Of a stretch of 63,863 nucleotides of DNA, positions 9,789-19,666 are shown one piece after another. The position numbers were made by a program, and so were the translations under genes. The DNA comes from JAPLHP01 sp963720375 (lineage in GTDB: Bacteria > Chloroflexota > Dehalococcoidia > UBA2247 > RBG-13-53-26), in contig CAVRFM010000001.1 of NCBI GenBank assembly GCA_963720375.1, positions 1-63,863 of the forward strand, in the 5' to 3' direction. Below the pieces are notes generated by a model. That model saw nothing but the letters and a program-made list of their open reading frames with translations, did not search any database and was not told where the DNA came from. Within the stretch, counting starts at the first letter, position 1. Every line of letters begins with the position of its first letter.

Positions 9789-9818
9789 TTGAGTTCGATT
9801 CGCATAGAGGAATATAAT
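9789..9818 (+). promoter_or_regulatory. Candidate sigma-70-type promoter upstream of the radical SAM gene
   Basis: TTGAGT (9789-9794) and TATAAT (9813-9818) are separated by 18 bases on the plus strand. The expected start point is near 9825, which leaves a leader of nearly 200 bases before the gene at 10018. The rest of the 446-base gap 9572-10017 holds a possible 37-codon ORF and a small inverted repeat (ATGAGTC at 9953-9959 with GACTCAT at 9966-9972). I see nothing else in it. Confidence 0.5.
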
Positions 9819-9849
9819 TTAGGAGTGATTACGTCTTTCCACTCAATGC

Positions 9850-9963
9850 ATGACCGAATCTGACAGGAAACATGAGCTAGTATCTTTTTTGAACAATGCT
9901 GACAATCGTTTGTCTACCCGCATTCCGTCAGAAATACAAGATAAGCAAGTAGATGAGTCATAG
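9850..9963 (+). CDS. Possible 37-residue leader ORF, unknown
   Basis: An ATG-started frame (MTESDRKHEL...) runs for 37 codons in the leader between the candidate promoter at 9789 and the radical SAM gene at 10018. It is hydrophilic with mixed charge and has no recognisable motif. No Shine-Dalgarno sequence is evident before it, and its stop lies at the left arm of a small inverted repeat. It may be chance; it is listed because it fills the only sizeable part of the leader. Confidence 0.15.
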   Translation: MTESDRKHELVSFLNNADNRLSTRIPSEIQDKQVDES

Positions 9964-10017
9964 CCGACTCATAGCTGGTTCAAGACATCCAGCAAATTAC
10001 CCCCAAATAAGGTTAGA

Positions 10018-11832
10018 ATGACTTACCCTGATAGTATTTTATGTAAAGTTAGCAGGCCGGCTCGTTACACTGGAGGCGAATGGAATAGCCTTGAGAAGGA
10101 TTGGCAGACCACTGAGGTAAAGGTCGCCCTTGCATATCCGGATCTCTATGAAATCGGCATGTCCAACTTAGCCCTGCCCATCCTCTACGAGCTGCTCAAT
10201 AAGCAACCTGGAGTCCTTGCTGAGAGGGTCTATGCCCCCTGGACTGATATGGAGGCAGCGATGCGCCAGGCAGATATACCTCTTCTCAGCCTTGAATCCA
10301 AACGCCCATTAGTTGAGTTTGACATTATCGGCTTTTCTCTAGGCTATGAACTCACCTATACCAATGTCTTAAATATGCTCGACCTTGCCGGTATTCCGGT
10401 TATGGCCAGTGATAGGGATGAATCACACCCTTTGATAATAGCTGGAGGCAGTTGTGCCTTGAATCCCGAGCCCATGGCAGACTTCATTGACCTCTTTGCA
10501 ATCGGGGATGGGGAAGAACTGGTCATAGAATTGGTAAAGACTCTTCAGAGATACAAAAGGGAAGGCTATAGAAAGGATGAGTTATTATCCGGGGTCGCCA
10601 CTATTCCAGGGATATACGTACCCAGTCTCTACAAAACAGATTACCACCCCGATGGCAGCATTGCTGGTATTAGAACCACGACACTTCAGGCAAAGTCAAC
10701 AATCCAGCGACGCATAATAGCAGAGTTGCCTCCCCCTGTAGTCAGACCCGTGGTCCCCTATGTAGCGGTAGTCCATGATCGAGGTGCAGTGGAGATTCAG
10801 CGTGGCTGCACACGTGGTTGTCGCTTTTGTCAGGCAAGTTTTGTTTACCGTCCCCAGCGCCATCGGAGTCAACGGGACATAACCAAGGCAATAGAAGAAC
10901 TAATCCAGAATTGCGGTTACAACGAGATATCCCTGGTTTCACTCACCACCAATGACTACCCAGACATTGACTCCTTATTGAACACTTTGGCACAAAACTA
11001 TAGTGATCGATCGCTCGCGGTGTCTCTCCCTAGCCTGCGCATCGACGGCTTCTCCGTTAAGCTAATGGATTCTCTTCGCTTCGCTAAGAAACCGGGGCTC
11101 ACCTTCGCACCAGAGGCAGGTTCTGAACGCTTGAGACAGTCTATCAATAAAGCTGTTGCCGATGAACAAATTGTCGATACTGTGGCCATTGCCATGGATA
11201 AAGGATGGACAAATTTTAAGTTCTACTTCATGATCGGTCTGCCGACAGAAACCTTAGAGGATGTTGAAGGCATTGTGCACTTGGTAAGCAAACTACGTCA
11301 TGCGAGAAGCGGACATGAACCAAGAATAAAGCTCAGCGTATCAAACTTCGTCCCCAAGGCACATACTCCCTTCCAATGGGTCCCTCAAGATAAGCAGGAA
11401 GAGCTACGATTAAAATATGAAATACTGAGTAAAGGACTTCGCAGTTTAAGAGTCCATCTCTCATGGGAGGACCCAGGGACAAGTATATTAGAAACCGTAT
11501 TGGCGCGCGGCGATCGCCGGCTCGGTAAAGCAATCTACCATGCCTGGCAAACCGGCAGCACTTTCGATGCCTGGAGCGAGTGCTTTAGATACGACAATTG
11601 GTTGAGAGCCTTCGATAAAGTAGGGATTGACCCTGCTTTTTATGCTTATCGCCAACGTCATTTAGAAGAGACATTGCCCTGGTCCCACATAGATACAGGG
11701 GTAAGTCCTGCCTTCTTGAAAAAAGAGTACCACAATACATTCAAGGCCGAAGGAACTCCCGACTGCAAATCCCAATGTAATGTGTGCGGACTGGAGAGTT
11801 GGCTGCAACTTTGCCAGAGCAAAACACAGTGA
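10018..11832 (+). CDS. Radical SAM protein of the TIGR03960 type (B12-binding-like N-terminus)
   Basis: A 604-residue protein with the radical-SAM cluster motif C-x3-C-x2-C, read as RGCTRGCRFCQA in the middle of the chain. The N-terminal third resembles a cobalamin-binding Rossmann domain, with segments such as VALAYPDLYEIGMSNLALPI and IIAGGSCALNPEP, as in the large YgiQ/TIGR03960-type group. The C-terminus ends with a further cysteine cluster, CKSQCNVCG. In this family the gene is often followed by a TIGR03936-type (DUF2344) partner; none is present here. The reaction of this group is not established to my knowledge. The start codon at 10018 has a weak AAGG site just upstream. Confidence 0.88.
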   Translation: MTYPDSILCKVSRPARYTGGEWNSLEKDWQTTEVKVALAYPDLYEIGMSNLALPILYELLNKQPGVLAERVYAPWTDMEAAMRQADIPLLSLESKRPLVEFDIIGFSLGYELTYTNVLNMLDLAGIPVMASDRDESHPLIIAGGSCALNPEPMADFIDLFAIGDGEELVIELVKTLQRYKREGYRKDELLSGVATIPGIYVPSLYKTDYHPDGSIAGIRTTTLQAKSTIQRRIIAELPPPVVRPVVPYVAVVHDRGAVEIQRGCTRGCRFCQASFVYRPQRHRSQRDITKAIEELIQNCGYNEISLVSLTTNDYPDIDSLLNTLAQNYSDRSLAVSLPSLRIDGFSVKLMDSLRFAKKPGLTFAPEAGSERLRQSINKAVADEQIVDTVAIAMDKGWTNFKFYFMIGLPTETLEDVEGIVHLVSKLRHARSGHEPRIKLSVSNFVPKAHTPFQWVPQDKQEELRLKYEILSKGLRSLRVHLSWEDPGTSILETVLARGDRRLGKAIYHAWQTGSTFDAWSECFRYDNWLRAFDKVGIDPAFYAYRQRHLEETLPWSHIDTGVSPAFLKKEYHNTFKAEGTPDCKSQCNVCGLESWLQLCQSKTQ

Positions 11833-11928
11833 ATCACACTGTAAGTTCTCAAAAATTATGGAGAGGCTTCCAACAAAAATCAGGGTCTTCTAAGTCAGCG
11901 AAGGCCTGACAGGGCTTCCGTTAGTGAA

Positions 11929-12675
11929 CTATTCATCATTCCCCTGGCCTTCAAGTTGCGCCTTAGCTATTTCAATCCACTGCAGGTACCCAGTCGCTAC
12001 TTCTTCGGACTGGGAGGCCTCACAATCCACCTCATACGGTTCGCCGACAAAGATCCTACCACAGTCTTCAGACTCCCCATCCGTCGGCTCAGTCGTACAG
12101 ATAAACTTCTTCTGAGCATCAATAATTCCCATGTCAAAAGGCAAGGTAAAATAAAGGTCAGCAATGGCTTTATCCATCCCGAGACTGTGTAAAACTCCCC
12201 ATTCAGAACCATCCTGCCCCTGGTACCTGTTCACAGGAAGCAAGCCAAGCAGATTCTTTATGCTGAAGTCGCCTTGACTGGCAAAGACTTTAAAGGGGGT
12301 AATGCTTATCAGGTAGTCACAGTACAGAAGCACATTAGGCAGCCAGAAGGTAGGTAGAGCAAAGGGGCGTACCAGAGGGTTCTCCACTTCTACGAAAACA
12401 CAATCCTTGACATCCAATGTAAGCACCCTGGGAAAATCATAGCCCAAAGACCGATAAATCGGTTTCATCTGCTCATGGCAAGGACTTCCCTCAAGGAGAA
12501 TAATATCAGCCTCACTTACCTGCCTAATAGAGGAAATAACCTTCTGCAAGAGCTCTCTACTGGTACTTATCGGGTAGGGTAGGGGATAACCGGCGCACGG
12601 CTTAATAAGAATCCGTCTGGCCCATCTAACGCGAGGCGGTAGCTCGAACGCAAAGTCACCAGCACCAAAAATCAA
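11929..12675 (-). CDS. DUF362 domain protein
   Basis: The protein matches the layout of DUF362 proteins. It has an early segment RRILIKPCAGYP, followed by a helical block, then ITPFKVFASQGDFSIKNLLGLLP. The end carries the characteristic FDMGIIDAQKKF and RIFVGEPYEVDCEAS stretches. DUF362 proteins often carry ferredoxin clusters; this one lacks CxxCxxC motifs. I chose a TTG start at 12675 because GAGG lies six bases before it and the protein then begins just before the family's first strand. A longer GTG reading from 12762 has no ribosome site. It faces the radical SAM gene convergently and precedes no obvious partner. Cellular role unknown. Confidence 0.75.
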   Translation of the reverse strand: MIFGAGDFAFELPPRVRWARRILIKPCAGYPLPYPISTSRELLQKVISSIRQVSEADIILLEGSPCHEQMKPIYRSLGYDFPRVLTLDVKDCVFVEVENPLVRPFALPTFWLPNVLLYCDYLISITPFKVFASQGDFSIKNLLGLLPVNRYQGQDGSEWGVLHSLGMDKAIADLYFTLPFDMGIIDAQKKFICTTEPTDGESEDCGRIFVGEPYEVDCEASQSEEVATGYLQWIEIAKAQLEGQGNDE

Positions 12676-12831
12676 GTTTATCCTCTTCGCCACGAAACCC
12701 AAAGATATCTTATATCCAAGTCCACAGAACCTCTTGAAACCTACACCATCCCCACCAAACACACACTAAGGGATTTACCATTACCAAATAGAGGGAGAGA
12801 TACTAGATCATTAGTCGTAAAACCGAGCTTT

Positions 12832-13329
12832 CTAGACTTTTGCCAAAGCGAGAAACCTTTGCTCAATAAGATCGACCAACGCCACACTCTGATCAAAAGA
12901 GAACTGCGGGACAGAAACATTCAGAGGTTCATCAGTGACCACAGCAAATAGTTCCTCCGGTGAGCAGACCAGCCCGCCCAAACCCTCCCGATGCACCTCA
13001 ATCTTGGTGGTATTACTGTCCTTAAATCCTTCGACTAGGATCAGCTCATAGTCATCACCGATGAGCTTAAGCAGATCTTCCAACGTAGCCTCCCTATCCA
13101 CCCTTTTTATAAGAGCAACTTTCTTCGGCGAGCCAAGTACCACCGCATCACTGCCTGCCTCGGCAAACCTCCAACTATCTTTGCCAGGGTGATCCAACTC
13201 AAGATCGTGCACACTATGCTTTATTGCGGCCACACTATGACCCCGTCGCTTTAGTTCACCGATAAGGCTCTCCAGCAACGTAGTCTTGCCAGAGTTGGAC
13301 CGCCCCACAAAAGAGATAACGGCAGACAT
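12832..13329 (-). CDS. mobB: MobB, molybdopterin-guanine dinucleotide biosynthesis adaptor protein
   Basis: MobB is a small GTP-binding protein that assists MobA in attaching GMP to molybdopterin, giving the bis-MGD form used by DMSO-reductase-family enzymes. The N-terminus carries the P-loop GRSNSGKTTL, followed by the family marker IKHSVHDLELDHPGKDSWR and the strand ILVEGFKD. The 165-residue length is typical. It is transcribed alone, pointing away from the exported repeat-protein locus. It implies that the organism makes Mo- or W-bis-MGD enzymes encoded elsewhere. No other Moco genes are in the window. Confidence 0.92.
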   Translation of the reverse strand: MSAVISFVGRSNSGKTTLLESLIGELKRRGHSVAAIKHSVHDLELDHPGKDSWRFAEAGSDAVVLGSPKKVALIKRVDREATLEDLLKLIGDDYELILVEGFKDSNTTKIEVHREGLGGLVCSPEELFAVVTDEPLNVSVPQFSFDQSVALVDLIEQRFLALAKV

Positions 13330-13661
13330 GTATCCTAGTCTCTATTCTACCATCTCAGTCAATATAATCACCGGTCACCTCAGTCCGTGGAGCCAGACAT
13401 AAGCCAAGCCAACAGGGAAGCCTAGCGGGCATGAAAGAGAGGAGCAACTGTGATACGATGATTCAGAAAGTGCTGAAAGAGGCCCTGCAAGAGCCAGTGA
13501 GAAAAGCAGACCTGCAATTCAGAGACAGCAGTGCTCCCCCGGACGAAAATCCGAGAGAATAACAATTTGTTTCAGCATAGCGAGGCTTCGGAGGCCCTTT
13601 ATATGCGAACGAGGATAACTGATTCGTCCAAGATACAAATTCCGTAAGTAAGGAGGTACCA

Positions 13662-13721
13662 ATGGTGTTGCTCGCATTGATATTAAATCCTACTGGACTT
13701 ATTCCCATATATATGATATAA
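13662..13721 (+). CDS. Possible 19-residue hydrophobic peptide
   Basis: AAGGAGG lies four to five bases before an ATG that opens a 19-codon, almost wholly hydrophobic frame (MVLLALILNPTGLIPIYMI). The match to a ribosome-binding site is better than that of most genes here. It lies in the 563-base gap between mobB and the repeat-protein locus, and I see no other coding signal in that gap. It could be a small membrane peptide or a chance frame. No antisense RNA signal that would mark a type I toxin is evident, although I cannot test for one. Confidence 0.25.
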   Translation: MVLLALILNPTGLIPIYMI

Positions 13722-13765
13722 TCGATCCAGGTTAAGAATATCTTAAGGGAAAAAACACAAGTGAC

Positions 13766-13793
13766 TTGACTTCACGGATGCAAATAGTATAAA
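13766..13793 (+). promoter_or_regulatory. Promoter of the exported repeat-protein locus
   Basis: TTGACT (13766-13771) and TATAAA (13788-13793) are 16 bases apart. The predicted start lies near 13800, giving a leader of about 90 bases. The leader contains a small hairpin (GGGCAA at 13847-13852 with TTGCCC at 13862-13867) and ends in AAAGGAG just before the ATG at 13893. Confidence 0.65.
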
Positions 13794-13892
13794 ACCATCA
13801 CATAATTCAGGGGAATGATCACGGTATTTCAGAGAGGAAACAAAAGGGGCAAATAGGTCTGTTGCCCTATTCAGAAAGCAAAGGAGAGTAAA

Positions 13893-16019
13893 ATGGGTAA
13901 ATTTGTTAGAGTCGCCGGTTTGATCATGCTGAGTCTGGCTATCATGGCAGGTACTGCATTTGCAGCCTGTAGCAAAGGGCAGGCTGAGCTGAAAATGCCC
14001 ACTGTAGATCTATCCCAGTATTCAAAGGGCACTGCGGTTGATTTTGATGAGACCACCATCAACCAGATATCTGAGAGCAGTGGGGAACTGGGATTCAAGA
14101 CAGGCACGGCAGCAGCCATATATCCCACAATGTACTATTCAACAGCAAAACGAGACCAGATGGCACAGGCCCTGTTCGGATCAGTATATAAGATCGGAGA
14201 CGGGGTATCACCAACGACTTATGCACAGTTAACAGATGGTGACAAGCTAACCGTCGATCTGGCGATCTTTGCAGGATTATCGGCCACCGAGCAGGAAATC
14301 GTTATAAACTCCGTCGCCGGATTCTTCAATAGACAGGATATAGACACATCTTCAGCCGAGTCCATGGAGCAAAACACGGCCTACGGCATCCTTGCCGCCA
14401 GTGTGACAACAGCCGCAGCAGATGCCTGGGCAGCAGATGCTACTGCCTGGATGGCAGCACTCAATGCATATGCCGCTGCCAATTACAATGGCGAGAGCTA
14501 TGCCCAGTTGACGCTGGCAGAGAAGGCGGCTGTCAGAAGTGCTATGACAATCATAGACCCAGAGACTGCTTTCTACCGCGCCATGGCCAGTGATTCCTTC
14601 AGAAACGGCACTGCATCGGCCGCGTATCCGGATGAGCGGGATGCGATTGACAGCCGCTCGTATCCTGGCAAGACCTATGCAGCTTGACGGTGTGGAGCAG
14701 CCAGTGGTTGATGCCATAGTCTGGTCCAGTTGACAGCAGCCGAGAAGGCAGTGGTCAATAGTCCAGTCGCTGGCTTGTTCACCCTGGCAACGGCTCAGTA
14801 CAACGGCAGTCCCCCTAATATCCAATGTCTGCTACAACACGCTTCTATACTTGCCTGTAGGTTGGTGAGCAGTATCCGATCCCGGCAGCAGCCACTGGCT
14901 GGCGGTGCATGGCACGGTAGAGGCAACGGAATTCTATGCCTGCTATGCTGAGATCCTGGGTGGCCAAGACGTGGAGGGCCATGCTACTCACAACAGTACT
15001 ATGCAGCCTACTTCGGTACCCTGTCAGCCAATTCTCAGGCAGTAATTGTTCAGGCAGACTTGGGCATGATGGGGCTGTCCATTGCTCAGCAGGTCACCAG
15101 CCATGCCACTACTTCGAATGTGCTCTGGCAGGAACTGAACAGCAGTGTCGGCCCCCGTCGCCACGGCTGGCTGGGCAGCGGATGTGGCCACAGGCAAAAA
15201 CATGGAATGGACGTTCTACAAGTGGCTGAGTACGAAAGCTTCTGGCTGGCACCGCCGCCAGCTTCTACCCGACCCAGGTGGCTGACAAAGTGCTGCGTTA
15301 TATACCTGCTTCAACATATGCTGTCTGCAACGCTTACGAGAAGATGGTAGTCAAGCGGCATGGTTTGGGCAGCCATAGGCACTGCCGAACAGGGCTACGT
15401 CCAGAATACCGCACTCCCAGGGATGTTCAGCCTGGTGCAGGCAGAGATGACTGATGCGGTAGCTCTGGATCAGACCATCTGCTATCTGACCCTCCAGAGC
15501 ACCGTGACAACCACAGCAGCCAACCACTGGAAAGCAGATGTAGATGCAGGAGTGGATCCGCATCAGGCCTTCTACAGATGGCTCTCCAAGGAGACAGTAT
15601 CAGAGTCAGCTGCTACGGCTGTATATATTCAGCTCGGTGTGGCTGAGTTTGACTTGAAGATCACTAACCCCAACGACTACGAGATCAGCCTGGACAAACT
15701 GGACCTCATTGGCTATGTGAAGTCCAGCACAACAGATGAAGCCGTTGAGGCAGCAAAACAGTCCCTCACTGAAAAGATCTGGGTCCCGGCCAACGAAGAA
15801 ATCACAGTCCCAGTCCTGGCTCCGGTGAAGACTATGGATATGATTACCTCGCTGATCATATCCGGTAAGCAATCAGATGAGGCCATGGCACTGGCAGCCG
15901 ATGTTTGGGGTCAGATACAAGCTGGCACAGCCGACTGGGATGTGAGCGTCGATATAGTGGCTTCCAGTAAGTCGGAAACCGTACCCGAAACCTACACCCT
16001 CACATGGGCGGCAAGCTAG
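13893..16019 (+). pseudogene. Exported repeat protein with C-terminal LEA14-like domain, broken by multiple frameshifts
   Basis: The first 264 codons are open (13893-14687) and start with a signal peptide or lipoprotein-like leader (LIMLSLAIMAGTAFAAC). Similar sequence then continues to 16019 but hops between frames; the last 219 codons (15360-16019) are open again. Across the hops the protein theme is continuous: copies of TYAQLT..., of TTAAA..W.AD and of FY.WLS are seen in each part, so it was one protein of about 700 residues made of three or so imperfect repeats. The C-terminus (DLKITNPNDYEISLDKLDLIG) resembles a LEA14/water-stress domain. A good promoter, ribosome site and terminator flank it. 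At least six indels are needed; either a young pseudogene or a locally bad assembly. Confidence 0.72.
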
Positions 16020-16070
16020 ACCATCAACCAAACGGCAGCCAAGTCATCTGCCGTAACGAAGTGAACAGAA

Positions 16071-16108
16071 AAACCGAAGGGATACTGAGTATCCCTTCGG
16101 TTTTTAAT
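16071..16108. terminator. Rho-independent terminator, probably bidirectional
   Basis: AAACCGAAGGGATAC (16071-16085) and GTATCCCTTCGGTTT (16089-16103) form a 15-bp stem with a 3-base loop, followed by T-rich sequence on the plus strand. The A-run on the left side gives a T-run on the minus strand as well. It therefore separates the repeat-protein locus from dnaE, which converge here. Confidence 0.92.
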
Positions 16109-16187
16109 TATCGAGATGACCATGGCGCAGAGTCGGGCACCCCCAGGAAAATTGCCCGGATTTAGCCAGGCAACTACCTCTCACACA

Positions 16188-19100
16188 TCATGTCTCTAAC
16201 TTTAGACCCTCTTCTCCTACCAGGCCTGCCAACTGCTGGTGAAGTTCATCACAATAGCCCGTGGAGAAATTGGGCATCTCCAGTTTGACCTGCCCCGCAC
16301 CGCTCGCAACTGCCAGAGAGACCTTGTCCTCACCGGGATATTTCTTTATAACATCCAGAATGTGTTGAAGCCGTGCCAGATCTTCCTCCTTATTCTCCGT
16401 TTGAGCTATAGTGATCAGCAAATGGGCTCGTGCTTTCTTCAGAGGAGGGCCCTCGGAAACCGGCTCCGTCGTTGTCTTAGGCTGGTATTGCTGAACGTGC
16501 TCACAGACTAACTGCACCCCTTCCTGCCTCGCTCTTACCCGTCCTTGAATCAAGAGTATACTGCCCTCCACCCAGAGATCCTCTGTCTGGTTATAGAGAT
16601 CAGCCCAGCAACTGACCTCAATGCTTCCCACCAGGTCCTCCAAAGTCGCGCTGACAAAGGGACGCCTGCTCTTGGTAAATCCCTGCCTCACCGAACTAAC
16701 CATGCCAGCCACGGTCACCACCTGCCCCACCATCTCAATATCAATCTGACCGCAAAGAGCTGTGGTACTTGAGGACAGTTGAAGGGCAGCCTGATGGAAA
16801 GGGTGCTCTGAGAGATATACTCCCAGCAATTCCTTCTCCCAGGCCAGTTTTTCCTTCAGAGGGATATCCACCTCCTGCAACCCTATCTCCGGCATGGGGG
16901 CAGCAACGCTGGCACCCCACAGGTCAAACATAGTCGTCTGCCCTTTCTCCCGCAGCCCCTGCTCATTTTGGGACAGCCAGAGGATACGGTCGATCTGCTG
17001 GAGCAATGCCCCGCGACTCCCCAGACAGTCCATCGCCCCCGCCTTCATCAGGCTCTCTATCACTCTCTTGTTTGTACCTCGCAGGTCAGTCCTCCGACAA
17101 AAGTCTTCAATGGACTTGAAAGGACCGCCTGCTCTTCGAGCCGTCAGAACAGGCATAACAGCATTGACGCCCACATTCTTTATGTCAGCCAGCCCGAAAC
17201 GTATCGCTGATTTCCCATTGCGCTCGATGCTGAAGTTAGCCTCGCTGCTATTGATGTCAGGAGGCAAGACCTTGATGCTCAGCCGATTACAGTCGGCCAC
17301 TGCCGCAGCCACCTTATCCTGCTGGCCGCTGTTAGTAATAAAGAGGGCAGTCATATACTCCACAGGGTAGTTTGCCTTGAGGTAGGCCGTCTGGTAGGCG
17401 ATCATGGCATAACTAACGCTGTGGGCCTTATTAAAGGCGTACCCGGCAAACGGTTCGATGAGATCGAAGACCTGTTCAGCTACTTCACGGGAGAAGCCCT
17501 TCTTCTCCGCCCCCTCGATAAAGCGCATTCGCTCTCTCCGCATTATGTCGGGAATCTTCTTCCCCATCGCTTTACGGACTATATCAGCCTGTCCCAAGGT
17601 GTAACCGGCAAAGGTCTGCACGATGAAAAGAACCTGATCCTGATAGACGATGACACCATGGGTTTCCTCCAGTATTCCCGCCAGAGCCGGATGGGGATAA
17701 GAGATGGGTTCCAGCCCCTGTTTGGCTCGAATAAAAGTAGGTATATGTTCCTTTGGGCCAGGGCGATAAAGCGCTACCATAGCGGCAAGATCACTGAAGG
17801 TAGCCGGCTTCAATTCCTTCAGGTAACGCCTCATTCCCGCCCCTTCCAACTGGAAGACACCGCCGGTCTCCCCTGAGGAAAGCAAGGCAAAGGTTTTAGC
17901 ATCATCCAAAGGAAGGTGTGACAGGTCAAGATTGATATTTCGACTCTTAGCTATAATCTCCTTCGCTCTACACAGCGTCGTCAGGTTAGCCAGCCCCAGC
18001 AGATCCATTTTGAGCAGGCCAACTTTGGAGATATCGTCCATGCCGAATTGGGTCATCGCCATACCCTGAGCCTCACCCTTGCTCGCCTGCTGAAGAGGTA
18101 CGTACTCGACCAGAGACTCCTTGGAGATAACCACCCCGGCAGCATGAGTGCTGGCATGCCGAGAGACCCCTTCAACTTTCATGGCTGAGTCAATCAGCTC
18201 GTGCACTATGGAGTCTCCTTCATATATCCGGCGTAGTTCGCTATTCTCCTCCAAAGCCTTTTCCAGGGTCATTCCCACCCCGAAAGGAACCAGCCTGGCT
18301 ACCTGGTCAACCTGACTGTAGGGCATACCCAGAGCTCTTCCCACATCTCTCAGCGCTGCCCTTGCCCCCAGAGTACCAAAAGTAATGATCTGGGCTACAT
18401 GGTCATGGCCGTATTTCTGAGCCACATAGGAGATGACTTCATCGCGGCGGTCGTCCTGGAAATCAAGGTCAATATCCGGCATCTCTTTACGCTCCACATT
18501 CAGGAAGCGCTCAAAAACAAGCCTGTGTTTCAGAGGGTCTATGTCAGTGACACCCAGACAATAAAGAATCAGGCTGGCAGCAGCACTCCCACGCACCCCA
18601 CAGAAAATATTGCTTTGCCTGGTAAAGGAGACAATATCCCACACTACGAGAAAGTAATGGGCAAATTGCGTCTGCCGAACAACCTCTAGCTCATATTTCA
18701 GGCGAGCCTCCACTTCAGGGGCGGGGTGCTCATAGCGTTGTGGTAGACCATGCCTGCAAAGCTCAGCCAAGTATTCATCACCTGTTTTGCCCTCGGGCAG
18801 ACCAACCTCGGGAAGATGCAGACGTCCAAACTCCAGGTCCAGATTACACAACTGAGCAATGCGCCCAGTATTCTCCAAGGCCTGTGGGACATCAGAGAAA
18901 AGCTCCTGCATCTCCTGAGGGCTCCTGAGATAGAAGGTATCTCCCGCCATCTTCAATCGCCGTTCGTCATGAACAGAGGCATTCGTCTGTATGCAGAGGA
19001 GCAGGTCCTGCCAGCGGGCATCTTGCCTGTCTATATAGTGGACATCATTAGTAGCCACCACGGGTATATCCAGTTCCGCAGCAATAGAGAGAAGACCCTG

Positions 19101-19646
19101 GTTGATTTGCTCTATCTCAGGGATAGGATGCCTCTGGATCTCCAGATAGTAGTCACCGAAAAGTTTCTTGTACCACAGCGCACTTTCCTTTGCCTCCTGG
19201 CTCCTGCCTTCCAAAATGAAGCGGGATACCTCCCCGCGAAGACAGCCCGAGAGAGCCACCAGTCCCTCGTGGTGCTGGGTTAGAAGCTCCCTATCAACCC
19301 TTGGTTTATAGTAGAAACCTTCCAGGTGGGCTTTCGTGGACAGCTTCAGCAGGTTCCGATAGCCCACTCTGTCCCTGGCCAACAGAACAAGGTGGTAGGG
19401 TTCCTTGTCAGCCGCAGTGCGATTGTGCCGGTTTGTTGCCGCTACATAGAACTCACAGCCGATAATTGGCTTTATCCCAGCCTCTTTGGCCTGAAGATAG
19501 AACGAGATCGCCCCGTGCAGCGAACCATGATCGGTGATAGCCAGGCTATCCATGCCCAGCTCCTTAGCTCTGGAAACCAATCGGGGAATACGGCACAGCC
19601 CGTCAAGGAGGCTGTATTCCGTATGAACATGGAGATGGGTGAACAT
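16188..19646 (-). CDS. dnaE: DNA polymerase III alpha subunit
   Basis: DnaE is the replicative polymerase. The N-terminal PHP domain starts with FTHLHVHTEYSLLDG. The catalytic palm has the acidic motif PDIDLDFQDDRR and the GVRGSAAASL block. The finger/beta-clamp region follows, then the OB-fold tRNA-anticodon-type domain (VVTVAGMVSSVRQGFTKS). At about 1152 residues it has the usual DnaE1 length. I took the ATG at 19646, which gives the family's usual beginning; a TTG five codons earlier at 19661 is possible. It lies only 20 bases after the stop of the BioD/DRTGG gene, so the two are probably co-transcribed. Confidence 0.95.
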   Translation of the reverse strand: MFTHLHVHTEYSLLDGLCRIPRLVSRAKELGMDSLAITDHGSLHGAISFYLQAKEAGIKPIIGCEFYVAATNRHNRTAADKEPYHLVLLARDRVGYRNLLKLSTKAHLEGFYYKPRVDRELLTQHHEGLVALSGCLRGEVSRFILEGRSQEAKESALWYKKLFGDYYLEIQRHPIPEIEQINQGLLSIAAELDIPVVATNDVHYIDRQDARWQDLLLCIQTNASVHDERRLKMAGDTFYLRSPQEMQELFSDVPQALENTGRIAQLCNLDLEFGRLHLPEVGLPEGKTGDEYLAELCRHGLPQRYEHPAPEVEARLKYELEVVRQTQFAHYFLVVWDIVSFTRQSNIFCGVRGSAAASLILYCLGVTDIDPLKHRLVFERFLNVERKEMPDIDLDFQDDRRDEVISYVAQKYGHDHVAQIITFGTLGARAALRDVGRALGMPYSQVDQVARLVPFGVGMTLEKALEENSELRRIYEGDSIVHELIDSAMKVEGVSRHASTHAAGVVISKESLVEYVPLQQASKGEAQGMAMTQFGMDDISKVGLLKMDLLGLANLTTLCRAKEIIAKSRNINLDLSHLPLDDAKTFALLSSGETGGVFQLEGAGMRRYLKELKPATFSDLAAMVALYRPGPKEHIPTFIRAKQGLEPISYPHPALAGILEETHGVIVYQDQVLFIVQTFAGYTLGQADIVRKAMGKKIPDIMRRERMRFIEGAEKKGFSREVAEQVFDLIEPFAGYAFNKAHSVSYAMIAYQTAYLKANYPVEYMTALFITNSGQQDKVAAAVADCNRLSIKVLPPDINSSEANFSIERNGKSAIRFGLADIKNVGVNAVMPVLTARRAGGPFKSIEDFCRRTDLRGTNKRVIESLMKAGAMDCLGSRGALLQQIDRILWLSQNEQGLREKGQTTMFDLWGASVAAPMPEIGLQEVDIPLKEKLAWEKELLGVYLSEHPFHQAALQLSSSTTALCGQIDIEMVGQVVTVAGMVSSVRQGFTKSRRPFVSATLEDLVGSIEVSCWADLYNQTEDLWVEGSILLIQGRVRARQEGVQLVCEHVQQYQPKTTTEPVSEGPPLKKARAHLLITIAQTENKEEDLARLQHILDVIKKYPGEDKVSLAVASGAGQVKLEMPNFSTGYCDELHQQLAGLVGEEGLKLET

Positions 19647-19666
19647 CGATGTCTGCTGCAAGAAAG

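Noticed and set aside
13463..13708. 81-codon minus-strand ORF before the repeat-protein locus
   Set aside because: Low-complexity composition and no start signals; it overlaps a better small plus-strand frame.
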